NCBI GenBank assembly: GCA_019930625.1
Contig: CP082844.1
Coordinates: forward strand, 2,728,001 to 2,792,000
Direction: 5' to 3'
DNA from: Nocardia asteroides
GTDB taxonomy: Bacteria; Actinomycetota; Actinomycetes; Mycobacteriales; Mycobacteriaceae
Length of the DNA stretch: 64,000 nucleotides
The notes under the pieces: generated by a model
What the model saw: only the letters and a program-made list of their open reading frames with translations
The model's database searches: none
What the model was told of the DNA's origin: nothing
Program-made: the position numbers and the translations under genes
Shown here: positions 8,789-19,024 of the stretch, piece by piece
How the letters are laid out: each line of letters opens with the position of its first letter
Numbering within the stretch: position 1 is the first letter of the stretch

Positions 8789-8996
8789 GAAGACGATGAT
8801 CGATGTGAACGACGAAGCCCTAGCCCTCGCCGCCAAGGAGTTGGGCACCACCACGAAGAAAGACACGGTGAACGCGGCACTGCAGTTCGTCGCCGACCGG
8901 AGGCGCAGGATCGAACAGGTTCTGACCGATCCGTACGGGTTCGGCGTCGGCCCCGACATCGGTGACGGCGAGATAATGCGCGAGGCTCGCCGTTGA
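8787..8996 (+). CDS. vapB: VapB-type antitoxin
   Basis: About 69 residues from the ATG at 8787 (MKTMIDVNDEALALAAKELG). In-frame ATGs at 8775 and 8796 are alternatives, since no clear ribosome-binding site decides. The N-terminal half is the ribbon-helix-helix pattern of VapB proteins of Actinobacteria (TMIDVND, 'TTKKDTVNAALQFV'). The C-terminal tail GFGVGPDIGDGEIMREAR is the segment that would wrap the toxin. The stop codon overlaps the TTG start of vapC (TTGA), giving coupled translation. Confidence 0.85.
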   Translation: MKTMIDVNDEALALAAKELGTTTKKDTVNAALQFVADRRRRIEQVLTDPYGFGVGPDIGDGEIMREARR

Positions 8997-9427
8997 GCGA
9001 AACCACCCCGCTCCGTTTGCATCTCGTGGACACCTCCGCAAGCGCCCGACTCGCGCACGAGCCGGTGCGTGCTGTGATCGCCGGACTGATTGCCGATCGC
9101 GCGGCCGCGACCTGTGTCACGGTAGACCTGGAAGCCGGTTACTCCGGACGCAACCTCGCCGACGTGCAGAACATCGCACAGCGCCGTCGCGCTCTCTACG
9201 TCAACCTGCCGATCAATGAGACGATCGCCGAGCGTGCACGAGAGGTTCAGCAGTTGATGGCTCGCAAAGGCCACCATCGAGCCGCGGGGATCGTGGATCT
9301 GATCACTGCCGCCGTCGCCGAATTCCATGGGGCCGTACTGGTCCACTACGACGCGGACTTCGAGCATATCGCGGCGTTGACGAGGCAGCCCCATGTCTGG
9401 GTCGTGCCACAGGGCAGCCTCCACTAG
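8993..9427 (+). CDS. vapC: VapC-type PIN-domain ribonuclease toxin
   Basis: 144 residues starting at TTG 8993, overlapping the vapB stop by four bases. PIN acidic residues are visible: Asp in LHLVDTSASARL, an acidic position in VTVDLEAGYS, Asp in AAGIVDLITAAVAE and Asp in VHYDADFEHIA. These would hold Mg2+ or Mn2+ for cleavage of RNA. The length is typical for VapC. The gene ends 22 bases before the convergent acetoacetyl-CoA synthetase stop codon. Confidence 0.9.
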   Translation: MSETTPLRLHLVDTSASARLAHEPVRAVIAGLIADRAAATCVTVDLEAGYSGRNLADVQNIAQRRRALYVNLPINETIAERAREVQQLMARKGHHRAAGIVDLITAAVAEFHGAVLVHYDADFEHIAALTRQPHVWVVPQGSLH

Positions 9428-9449
9428 GCGCTCATGCGCGGTCGCCGCT

Positions 9450-11390
9450 TCAGCTGCGCGCCGCCGGCCGAATGCCCGCGTACCAGTCGAGCAGGTCCGG
9501 GTCGTCCACCGCGCTGCGTTCGACGACGCGGCTCGGCTCGGCGCCCTGGAACAGCTTCTTGATGGGCACTTCCAGCTTCTTGCCGGTGCGCGTGTGCGGG
9601 ATGCCGGGGGCGAGGATGATCTCGTCGGGGACGTGGCGGGGCGACACCTCGGTGCGGATGGTGTGGTCGATGCGGGTTTTCAGCTCGTCGGTGAGTTCCG
9701 CGTCGGGAGCGAGGACCACGAACAGCGGCATCCAGTATCCGCCGTCGGGCTGCTCGGCGCCGATCACCAGCGCCTCGGCGATCTCCGGGAGCCGTTCCAC
9801 GGACTGGTAGATGTCGGCGCTGCCCATCCGGATGCCGTGCCGGTTGAGCGTGGAATCCGACCGCCCGTGCACGATCACGCTGTGGTGATCGGTGACGGTG
9901 ATCCAGTCACCGTGCCGCCAGACGCCGGGGAACATGTCGAAATACGCGTCGTGGTAACGCTTTCCGTCCTCGTCGCGCCAGAAGGAGACCGGCATGGACG
10001 GCATCGGCGCGGTGACGACGAGTTCGCCCACCTCGCCGCGTACCGGCTGCCCGGCCGGGTCGTAGGCGTCGAGCGCGACGCCGAGGTAGGGCGCCGACAG
10101 TTCACCGGGCCACACGGGCACGGTGCGCACGCCGCCGATGAAGGCCGACACCACGTCGGTGCCGCCGCTGATCGAGGAGACCTGTACGTGCTCGCCGACG
10201 TTCTCGCCGAGCCACAGCGCCGAGGAGGTGGGCAGCGCGGAACCGGTGATCCCGACGGTGCGCAGCGCCGACAAGTCGTGGTCGGCGCGCGGTACGGAGC
10301 CCGCTTTGATGCACGCCAGCACGTAGCCGGGGCTGGTGCCCAGCACGGTCGCGCCGACTTCGGCGGCGATACGCCACAACGCGTCCGGAGCCGGAGCGGT
10401 CGGGCTGCCGTCGTAGGTGACGATGGTCGCTCCGGCCAGCAGACCCGCGATCTGGAAGTTCCACATCATCCAGCTCGGGCTCGTGTACCAGAAGAAGGTG
10501 TCCTCGGGACCGATGTCCGATTGCAGGGCAACCGCTTTCAGGTGTTCGAGCACCACGCCACCGTGGCCGTGCACGATGCCCTTGGGCAGACCGGTGGTGC
10601 CGGAGGAGAACACGATCCACAGCGGATGGTCGAAATCCACCGGCTCCGTGGTGATCACCGCCTCCGTGGCGGTGACCGCTTCGTCCCAGGAGGTCGCGTC
10701 CGGTACCTCGAGCCCGAGCCGGGAAACCGCGATCGTGCCCCGCAAGGATTCCAGGCCCGCGCGCAACGCGGCGATGTCGTCGCGCTTGTCGTGCGCCTTG
10801 CCGCCGAAACGGTAACCGTCGGCGGTGACCAGGACGGTGGGTTCGAGCTGCCCGAGCCGGTCCAGCGCGGCTTTCGGCGAGTAGTCCTGGCCGCAAGCGC
10901 TCCAGATGGCGCCGATGCTCGCGGTGGCCAGGAACGCGACCACCGCCTCCGGGATGTTCGGCAGATACCCGGCCACCCGGTCGCCGGGCCGAACGCCCAG
11001 TGCACGCAGCGTCTGCGCGAAAGCCGCTGTGTGGTCGATCAATTCGACCCAGGACACTTCTCGTACCGCGGCGTCCTCGCTGACGGCTTTGATCGCGGGC
11101 CGGTCGGTGCGTAACTGCCGGATCACCTGGTCCACGTAGTTCAACCGGGTGCCGGGGAACCACTGGGCTCCCGGCATCTCGGCGCTCGCCAGGACCTCAC
11201 CCGCGACGTCGCCGAGCTGGAAGTAGTCCCACAGCGCGTGCCAGAAACCGGGGAGATCCTCGACCGACCACTGCCACAACGCGTGATAGTCGGCCGCGTG
11301 CACGCCGGTGCGCGCCGCGACGAATCGCGCGAAGTCGGTGATGGTCGCGCTGGCGATGTCTTCTTCGGTCGGCACCCATTGGGGTTGCAT
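9450..11390 (-). CDS. aacS: Acetoacetyl-CoA synthetase
   Basis: 646 residues from the ATG at 11390 (MQPQWVPTEEDIASATITDF). It belongs to the ANL adenylate-forming family: AMP-binding motif IVFSSGTTGLPKGIVHGHGG, a later YRTGD-equivalent 'WRHGDWITVTDH', and a C-terminal lysine motif RTGKKLEVPIKKLF. The N-terminal FWHALWDYF and 'AQWFPGTRLNYVDQ' regions are characteristic of acetoacetate-CoA ligases. It converts acetoacetate, ATP and CoA to acetoacetyl-CoA. It is the last gene of the leftward leucine operon, 31 bases after citE, and would re-activate the acetoacetate that HMG-CoA cleavage releases. Confidence 0.92.
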   Translation of the reverse strand: MQPQWVPTEEDIASATITDFARFVAARTGVHAADYHALWQWSVEDLPGFWHALWDYFQLGDVAGEVLASAEMPGAQWFPGTRLNYVDQVIRQLRTDRPAIKAVSEDAAVREVSWVELIDHTAAFAQTLRALGVRPGDRVAGYLPNIPEAVVAFLATASIGAIWSACGQDYSPKAALDRLGQLEPTVLVTADGYRFGGKAHDKRDDIAALRAGLESLRGTIAVSRLGLEVPDATSWDEAVTATEAVITTEPVDFDHPLWIVFSSGTTGLPKGIVHGHGGVVLEHLKAVALQSDIGPEDTFFWYTSPSWMMWNFQIAGLLAGATIVTYDGSPTAPAPDALWRIAAEVGATVLGTSPGYVLACIKAGSVPRADHDLSALRTVGITGSALPTSSALWLGENVGEHVQVSSISGGTDVVSAFIGGVRTVPVWPGELSAPYLGVALDAYDPAGQPVRGEVGELVVTAPMPSMPVSFWRDEDGKRYHDAYFDMFPGVWRHGDWITVTDHHSVIVHGRSDSTLNRHGIRMGSADIYQSVERLPEIAEALVIGAEQPDGGYWMPLFVVLAPDAELTDELKTRIDHTIRTEVSPRHVPDEIILAPGIPHTRTGKKLEVPIKKLFQGAEPSRVVERSAVDDPDLLDWYAGIRPAARS

Positions 11391-11421
11391 CGCGGTCCTC
11401 CTGGTTGTGGAAACTCGGTGC

Positions 11422-12231
11422 TCAGTCGCGGTCGGCGCGCCGCACGATCTGCTCGGCGTGCCGGAACACGGGGCCATCGACCATCCTGCCCTCGAGGGCG
11501 AAGACACCGCGATGCTTCGGCGCCTCCTCCAGCACTCGCATGGCCCAGGCGAGCTCCTGCTCGGACGGCGCGTAGGCGGCCCGCAGCACCGGCACCTGGG
11601 ACGGGTGGATCGCGACCTTGGCGTCGAAACCGACAGCGACCGCGTCCTCGGCTTCGGCGCGCAGACCCTCCGGATCGCGAAGGTTCAGATACACCGAGTC
11701 CAGGGCGAACTTGCCGTGCGCCTTGGCGGCCAGCAACGTGGTCGAGCGCACATGCCGGGCCACGTCGCGATAGCTCCCGTCGGCGTGCCTGCTCGCGGTG
11801 CCGCCGAGCCCGGCCACCAGGTCCTCCGCGCCCCACATGACGCCGATCGCGTTGCTCGCCGCCGCCTCGCCGACCGTGAGCGCGCCGAGGGGCGACTCGA
11901 TCAGCGCGATCACCTCGTAGTCCGCCAGCGCCGAGACCTGTTCGGCCGACTCGCATTTCGGCAGCATCAGTCGTCGGTAGACGGTGTCGGCCAGCGCCGC
12001 GAGATCGAGCGCGTGCTCGTCGGTGCCGGCCGCGTTCACCCGCACCACGGTGGTCTCCGGGTCCAGCGGCGTGTCCAGCAGCGCCTTGCGCGCCGATGCC
12101 TTGTCGTGCGCGGCGACGCCGTCCTCCAGGTCCAGGATCACCACGTCCGCCGCCGCGGCCGCCTTCGCGAAGCGATCGGGACGATCGGCCGGGCAGAACA
12201 ACCACGCCGGTCCCGCCATCTGCCAGCTCAT
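11422..12231 (-). CDS. citE: CitE-like beta-hydroxyacyl-CoA lyase (HpcH/HpaI aldolase superfamily)
   Basis: 269 residues. The TIM-barrel lyase motifs are VILDLEDGVA (metal/acyl-CoA site), the conserved Arg in VVRVNA, 'LMLPKCESAEQV', 'ALIESPLGA' and 'IGVMWGAEDL'. A stand-alone CitE without citrate lyase alpha or gamma subunits, placed after a MaoC gene and accA1-accD1, matches mycobacterial Rv2498c. That enzyme is reported to cleave beta-hydroxyacyl-CoAs such as HMG-CoA in leucine breakdown. Start overlaps the preceding maoC stop by four bases. Substrate is inferred from synteny. Confidence 0.88.
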   Translation of the reverse strand: MSWQMAGPAWLFCPADRPDRFAKAAAAADVVILDLEDGVAAHDKASARKALLDTPLDPETTVVRVNAAGTDEHALDLAALADTVYRRLMLPKCESAEQVSALADYEVIALIESPLGALTVGEAAASNAIGVMWGAEDLVAGLGGTASRHADGSYRDVARHVRSTTLLAAKAHGKFALDSVYLNLRDPEGLRAEAEDAVAVGFDAKVAIHPSQVPVLRAAYAPSEQELAWAMRVLEEAPKHRGVFALEGRMVDGPVFRHAEQIVRRADRD

Positions 12232-12740
12232 GCCAGGTCCCCCTCCGGGGCGGACGTCTCCGCGGAGGGCGGAGCTTTGCGGACCAGCGTTTTGCGGACC
12301 GCGGTGGCGACGACGTCGCCGTGCTGGTTGCGTGCCGTGTGCGCGAAGGTCACGATGCCCTCTCCGGGGCGGCTGTTCGACTCGCGCTTGTCGGTGACCA
12401 CGGTCTCGGCGTACATGGTGTCGCCGTGGAACAGCGGCTTGGGGAACGCCACCTCCGAGAAGCCGAGGTTGGCCACGATGGTGCCCTGGGTCAGCTGCGC
12501 CACCGACAACCCGATCAGGGTGGACAGCGTGAACATGGAGTTCACCAACCGCTGGTTGAACGGGGGCAGCCGCTCGCTGAACGCCGCGTCCAAGTGCAGC
12601 GCTTGCGTGTTCATGGTCAGCGTGGTGAACAGGACGTTGTCGGCCTCGGTGATGGTGCGGCCCGGTCGGTGCTCGTAGACCACCTCGGTGTCGAACTCTT
12701 CGAACCACAGGCCGCGTTGCACGACCGCGCGCCGGGTCAC
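12228..12740 (-). CDS. MaoC-family enoyl-CoA hydratase
   Basis: 170 residues from a GTG start overlapping the acyl-CoA dehydrogenase stop (GTGA). Hot-dog fold of the MaoC type: 'GRTITEADNVLFTTLTMN', 'LVNSMFTLSTLIGLSV' and 'VAFPKPLFHGDTMYAETVV' carry the usual substrate and helix regions. It matches the position of Rv2499c in mycobacteria. In this operon it is expected to hydrate methylglutaconyl-CoA (or itaconyl-CoA) before cleavage by the CitE-like lyase. Overlaps of four bases on both sides indicate tight translational coupling. Confidence 0.88.
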   Translation of the reverse strand: MTRRAVVQRGLWFEEFDTEVVYEHRPGRTITEADNVLFTTLTMNTQALHLDAAFSERLPPFNQRLVNSMFTLSTLIGLSVAQLTQGTIVANLGFSEVAFPKPLFHGDTMYAETVVTDKRESNSRPGEGIVTFAHTARNQHGDVVATAVRKTLVRKAPPSAETSAPEGDLA

Positions 12741-13897
12741 AGGCCCAGCTCCCGTCCGATCAGCATCAGCTGAACCTCCGTCGTCCCCTCGCCGATTTCC
12801 AGGATCTTGCTGTCGCGATAGTGCCGGGCGACGGCGTATTCGTTCATGAAGCCGTAGCCGCCGAAGATCTGTGTCGCGTCGCGGGCGTTGTCCATGGCGG
12901 CCTCGCTGGCCACCAGCTTCGCGATGGACGCCTGCTTCTTGAACGGCTTGCCCGCCAGCATCAGCGCCGCGGCGTCGTAGTAGGCCGTCCTGGCGGCATG
13001 CGCCCGCGCTTCCATCCTCGCGATCTTGAAAGCGATGGCCTGGTTGCGCCCGATCGCCTGGCCGAACGCTTCCCGCTCCTTGGCATAGCGGACGCTCTCG
13101 TCCACGCAGCCCTGCGCGGCCCCTACCGAGAGCGCGGCGATGGCGATGCGCCCTTCGTCGAGGATGCGCAGGAAGTTCGCGTAGCCGCGGCCGCGCTCGC
13201 CGAGCAGGTTGTCCTCGGGCACGCGCACGTCGGTGAAGCTGAGCGGATGGGTGTCGGAGGCGTTCCAGCCCACCTTGTTGTACGCGGGCTCGGCGACGAA
13301 ACCGGGTGTGTCGGTCGGCACCAGGATGGTCGAGATCTCCTTCTTGCCGCCGGTCTGCCCGGTGACCGCGGTGACCGTGACGAGCTTGGTGATGTCGGTG
13401 CCGGAGTTGGTGATGAACTGCTTGCTGCCGTTGATGATCCATTCGCCGCCGTCGGCGACCGCGGTGGTCCTGGTGCCGCCCGCGTCGCTGCCCGCGCCCG
13501 GTTCGGTGAGGCCGAACGCGGCGAGGTTGCGGCCGCTGGTCAGCTGCGGCAGCCATTCTTGTTTCTGCTTGTCGTTGCCGAAGCGGTAGATCGGCATCGC
13601 GCCCAGCGAGACACCGGCTTCCAGCGTGATCGCCACGCTCTGGTCGACCTTGCCCAGCTCCTCGAGCGCCAGGCACAAGGCGAAGTAGTCGCCGCCCATG
13701 CCGCCGTACTCCTCGGGGAACGGCAGGCCGAACAGACCCATCTCGGCCATTCCCGCGACGACTGCGTAGGGAAAGGTGTGGTTCGCGTCGTGCTCGGCCG
13801 CCACCGGCGCGACCACCGACCGTGCGAAGTCGCGCACGGTCAGCGCGAGATCCCGGTACTCCTCCGGCAGCGTGCCGGTGGACAGGAAGTCGGTCAT
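12737..13897 (-). CDS. fadE19: Acyl-CoA dehydrogenase (FadE19-like, short branched chain)
   Basis: 386 residues, a full-length flavoprotein ACAD. FAD/substrate motifs are [15 protein letters not shown] and '[11 protein letters not shown]', and the C-terminal end reads [20 protein letters not shown]. The Glu in GEGTTEVQ (about residue 370) is at the catalytic position used by most ACADs. Classical isovaleryl-CoA dehydrogenases use a Glu elsewhere, so the exact branched substrate is open. By operon position it should oxidise isovaleryl-CoA or a similar branched acyl-CoA, passing electrons to ETF. Confidence 0.9.
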   Translation of the reverse strand: MTDFLSTGTLPEEYRDLALTVRDFARSVVAPVAAEHDANHTFPYAVVAGMAEMGLFGLPFPEEYGGMGGDYFALCLALEELGKVDQSVAITLEAGVSLGAMPIYRFGNDKQKQEWLPQLTSGRNLAAFGLTEPGAGSDAGGTRTTAVADGGEWIINGSKQFITNSGTDITKLVTVTAVTGQTGGKKEISTILVPTDTPGFVAEPAYNKVGWNASDTHPLSFTDVRVPEDNLLGERGRGYANFLRILDEGRIAIAALSVGAAQGCVDESVRYAKEREAFGQAIGRNQAIAFKIARMEARAHAARTAYYDAAALMLAGKPFKKQASIAKLVASEAAMDNARDATQIFGGYGFMNEYAVARHYRDSKILEIGEGTTEVQLMLIGRELGL

Positions 13898-15956
13898 GTG
13901 GGGGTTCCTTCTCGTTCGGCCTGTTCGGCGTGGTTCGTTTCGGCCTGCGCGACGACGCGCGCCAGCACTTGGTCGAGGCGCACCTGGACGCCGGGCTCGA
14001 CCAGCAGTTCGACGGTTCCGGCGACCGGCGCGGTGAGCGAGTGCTCCATCTTCATCGCCTCCACGATGACCACCGGATCGCCCGCGGCGACGGCGGCGCC
14101 GGAAGCGACCGGTATCGCGATCACCGAACCGGGCATGGGAGAGCGGATTTCGGCGTCGCCGACGTGTTCGTCACCGCCGCGCACGTTCGTCTCGGCCACT
14201 TCGCGCAACCCCGCGATGCCCGACGGTCCGGCCACCCACAGCAGGCCGTCCTGCTCTGCGACCCGGTAGGTGCGGCGCAGGCCGTCGCGGGTGAGGGTGA
14301 GCACGCCCGCGTACGGATCGCCGGAATCGGTGAAAGAGGCTGTCAGCGAGAGACTTTCGCCGTCACCGACCCGCACCGCGCCGTTGTCGGGTGTGCCGGA
14401 GAGGTAGACGTGCTCGACCCGCTCGCCGCCCGCGAGCCGGATCGGTGTGGGCGCGTCGGCCCCGATCCGCCAGCCGGACGGGACTTCCCAGGGATCGCGC
14501 GGCGCGGCCGGCCAGCGGCGCAGCCAGTGCCAGGCCGCCGCGGCGACGAACTCGTCGTCGCCGACCGGGGCGGGATGGAAGTCGGCCACCCGCCGGTCCA
14601 GCAGGTCGGTGTCCAGCCGACCCTCGGCCACGTCCGGGTCGGCCAGCAGGAAGCGCAGGAACTCGATATTGCTGGTCACGCCGAGCAGGACCGTGTCGGC
14701 CAGCGCCCGGTCGAGTTTCGCGAGCGCGGCGGCGCGGTCACCGGCGTGCGCGATGACCTTCGACAGCATCGGGTCGTAGTCGCTGCCGACGCGCGTGCCG
14801 ATCCGCAGGCCCGAATCGACCCGCACCCCGGGGCCCTGCGGCTCGTCGAGGTCGAGCACCGTGCCGCCGGTAGGCAGGAATCCGCGCCCGGGATCCTCGG
14901 CGTACACCCTGGCCTCGATCGCGTGCCCGACCATGCGGATGTCGTCCTGCGCCACCGCCAGCTTCTGCCCCGCCGCCACCCGTACCTGGCTTTCCACCAG
15001 GTCGATGCCGGTGACCAGCTCGGTCACGGGGTGCTCCACCTGCAAGCGGGTGTTCATCTCCATGAAGAAGAACTCGTCGGGGCGGTCGGCGGAGACGATG
15101 AACTCCACCGTGCCCGCGCCCACGTAATCCACGCTGCGCGCGGTGTTGCAGGCGGCGGCTCCGATTCTGGCCCTGGTGGCGGCGTCGAGCAGCGGCGAGG
15201 GGGCCTCCTCGATCACCTTCTGGTGGCGGCGCTGCAAGCTGCACTCGCGCTCGCCCAGGTGCAGCACGTTGCCGAACTGGTCGGCGAGGATCTGCACCTC
15301 GATGTGCCGCGGCCGGGTGACGAAGCGTTCCAGGAACAGCGTGTCGTCGCCGAACGCGGCGGCGGCTTCACGTCGGGCGCTGCGCAGCGCCTCCGGCAGC
15401 CGAGCCGGATCGTCCACCCGGCGCATGCCCTTGCCTCCACCGCCCGCGGACGGCTTGACCAGCACCGGATACCCGACTTCGGCGGCCGCGGCGATCAGCT
15501 CGTCGTCGGTCAGACCGGGTGTGGCGATGCCGGGCACCACCGGGACGCCGAACGCGGCCACGGTGTTCTTCGCGGTGATCTTGTCGCCCATCACCTCGAT
15601 CGCGCGAGGCGGTGGGCCGAGGAAGACGATGCCCGCCTCGGCCAGCGCGGCGGCGAAGGCGGCGTTCTCGGAGAGGAAACCGTAGCCGGGGTGAACCGCT
15701 TGCGCGCCGGTGCGCACGGCGGCGGCCACCACGCGGTCGATGGCGAGGTAGCTCTCCCGGGCGGGGGCCGGGCCCAGGCGCACCGCCGAGTCGGCTTCGT
15801 GGACGTGGCGGGCGTCGGCGTCGGCGTCGCTGTAGACGGCCACCGAGCGAATGCCCAAGGCACGCAGAGTACGGATCACCCGTACCGCGATCTCACCGCG
15901 GTTGGCGACGAGCACGGTGTCGAATCCGACGGGAACGGATTTGTTCAACATCGCCA

Positions 15957-15957
<1 letters not shown>
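13894..15957 (-). CDS. accA1: Biotin-dependent acyl-CoA carboxylase alpha subunit (3-methylcrotonyl-CoA carboxylase type)
   Basis: 687 residues from the ATG at 15957, whose codon overlaps the accD1 stop. The biotin carboxylase part starts [20 protein letters not shown] and has the ATP-grasp glycine loop [14 protein letters not shown] and the catalytic [11 protein letters not shown] linker/BT-like region follows, then a C-terminal biotin carrier domain with EAMKMEHSL; the biotinyl Lys is at about residue 636. It carboxylates its own biotin for transfer by the beta subunit. The mycobacterial equivalent, AccA1-AccD1, is a 3-methylcrotonyl-CoA carboxylase. Confidence 0.93.
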
Positions 15958-17582
<1,625 letters not shown>

Positions 17583-17599
17583 CACGCCATCCTGTCGTC

Positions 17600-17644
17600 C
17601 AGTTAGTCGACGATAACTGGAATTCAGGTTAGTGTTGATTAACC
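17600..17644. promoter_or_regulatory. Twin operators GTTA-N8-TAAC between accD1 and its TetR regulator
   Basis: CAGTTA-N8-TAACTG at 17600-17619 and GGTTA-N8-TAACC at 17627-17644 share the same core and the same spacer, with centres about 26 bases apart. This is about 2.5 helical turns. Both lie in the 93-base divergent gap, so one regulator could control both directions. The likely binder is the TetR protein at 17676. Confidence 0.65.
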
Positions 17645-17675
17645 GAGTTGTCCAGGTCGGTGGAAAGGAACGCGT

Positions 17676-18269
17676 GTGACCAGTGCCGAATCCGTCGCGC
17701 CCACTCGCCGTGAGCAACTGAAGGCGCAACGCAGGACGCAACTGCTGGAAGCCGGGGCGCGGTTGATCGCCGATCGCGGCTTCCTCGGCATGCGCTTGGA
17801 CGACTTGGGGGCCGCTGTCGGCATCAGCGGTCCGGCGGTCTACCGGCACTTCCCGAACAAAGAAGCGCTGTTGGTCGAGTTGCTGGTCGGGGTGAGTCAG
17901 CGCCTGCTCGACGGCGGCAAGGCGGTGGTGGCGGGCACGAATTCCGCCGAGCAGGCGCTGGCCGGGCTGGTCGATCACCACTTGGACTTCGCGCTCGGCG
18001 AACCGGAGCTGATCCGCATCCAGGACCGGGACCTGGACAATGTGCCCGCCCCGGCCCGCCGCGAGATCCGCCGCACCCAGCGCCAGTACGTGGAGATCTG
18101 GGTGGGCGTGCTGCGCGAGCTGCATCCGGAACTACCCGAGGAGACGGCGCGGGTGCAGGCCCACGCCGTCTTCGGCCTGATCAACTCCACCCCGCACAGC
18201 GCGAGCGACGCGACCGCCGCCAGGGCCAGGCCGGTGCTGCGCAGGATGGCGCTGACGGCGCTGGGGTGA
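17676..18269 (+). CDS. TetR-family regulator of the leucine/isovalerate operon
   Basis: 197 residues from GTG 17676, with GTGGAAAGGAA just upstream. The HTH occupies about residues 15-60 ([20 protein letters not shown], then [17 protein letters not shown]). The C-terminal part has the helical pattern of acyl-CoA-related TetR proteins ([20 protein letters not shown]). It is divergent from accD1 over twin operators, as in the corresponding mycobacterial cluster, which has a TetR gene (Rv2506) nearby. It probably represses the acc operon and itself until an acyl-CoA intermediate binds. Confidence 0.88.
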   Translation: MTSAESVAPTRREQLKAQRRTQLLEAGARLIADRGFLGMRLDDLGAAVGISGPAVYRHFPNKEALLVELLVGVSQRLLDGGKAVVAGTNSAEQALAGLVDHHLDFALGEPELIRIQDRDLDNVPAPARREIRRTQRQYVEIWVGVLRELHPELPEETARVQAHAVFGLINSTPHSASDATAARARPVLRRMALTALG

Positions 18270-18277
18270 GCGCGCCC

Positions 18278-19024
18278 TCATCGCGCGCTCCACCCCCCGT
18301 CCATCGTGTATGCCGCGCCGGTGACCATGCCCGCCTCCGGCGACGCGAGCCAGCTCACCAGCGAGGCGACCTCCTCCGGCTCGACGAGGCGTTTGATCGC
18401 GCTCTCGGTGAGCAGGATCTTCTCCACCACCTCCTGTTCGGGCACGCCGTGCGCCTTGGCCTGGTCGGCGATCTGCTTGTCCACCAACGGTGTTCGCACA
18501 TAGCCGGGGTTGACGCAGTTGCTCGTCACCCCGTGCGGTCCGCCCTCCAGTGCGGTGACCTTCGACAACCCCTCCAGCCCGTGTTTGGCCGTGACGTAGG
18601 CGACCTTGAATTCGGAGGCGCGCAGGCCGTGCACCGAGGAGATGTTGACGATTCGCCCCCAGCCCTGCCGGTACATGTGCGGCAGAGCGGCGCGCACCAG
18701 CAGGAACGGCGCCTCGACCATCAGCGTGAGCAGATCTCGGAAACGCTGCGGCGCGAAGTCTTCGATCGGGCTGATGTGCTGCACCCCGGCGTTGTTCACC
18801 AGGATGTCGATGTCGAGTTCCAGCTCCTCCAGCGACGTCACGTCGAGCAGATCGACCGCCCATGACTTGCCGCCGAGTTCCCCGGCCATCGCCTTCGCGC
18901 CGGCTTCGTCGACGTCGGCCACCGTCACCGTGGCTCCCCGCGCCGCGAGCGCACGGGCGCACGCCGCGCCGATACCGCTCGCGCCGCCGGTGACCAGAGC
19001 GCCGCGCCCCGTCAGATCACTCAT
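18278..19024 (-). CDS. Short-chain dehydrogenase, 3-hydroxybutyrate dehydrogenase type
   Basis: 248 residues, classical SDR. The cofactor loop is TGGASGIG (residues 12-19), with NNAG near 77-80, catalytic Ser in NISSVHG, and Tyr143/Lys147 in AYVTAKHG. Family-typical segments HGLEGLSKVTALEG and 'CVNPGYVRTPLVDKQI' match D-3-hydroxybutyrate dehydrogenases, which interconvert 3-hydroxybutyrate and acetoacetate with NAD. The start overlaps the transporter stop (ATGA). Acetoacetate formed here could be used by the acetoacetyl-CoA synthetase 7 kb away. Substrate is inferred from resemblance and context. Confidence 0.85.
   Translation of the reverse strand: MSDLTGRGALVTGGASGIGAACARALAARGATVTVADVDEAGAKAMAGELGGKSWAVDLLDVTSLEELELDIDILVNNAGVQHISPIEDFAPQRFRDLLTLMVEAPFLLVRAALPHMYRQGWGRIVNISSVHGLRASEFKVAYVTAKHGLEGLSKVTALEGGPHGVTSNCVNPGYVRTPLVDKQIADQAKAHGVPEQEVVEKILLTESAIKRLVEPEEVASLVSWLASPEAGMVTGAAYTMDGGWSAR

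Noticed and set aside
8362..9120. Extension of the TetR remnant into one long minus-strand gene
   Set aside because: Upstream codons overlap vapBC on the other strand and give Ser/Arg-rich translation with no HTH.
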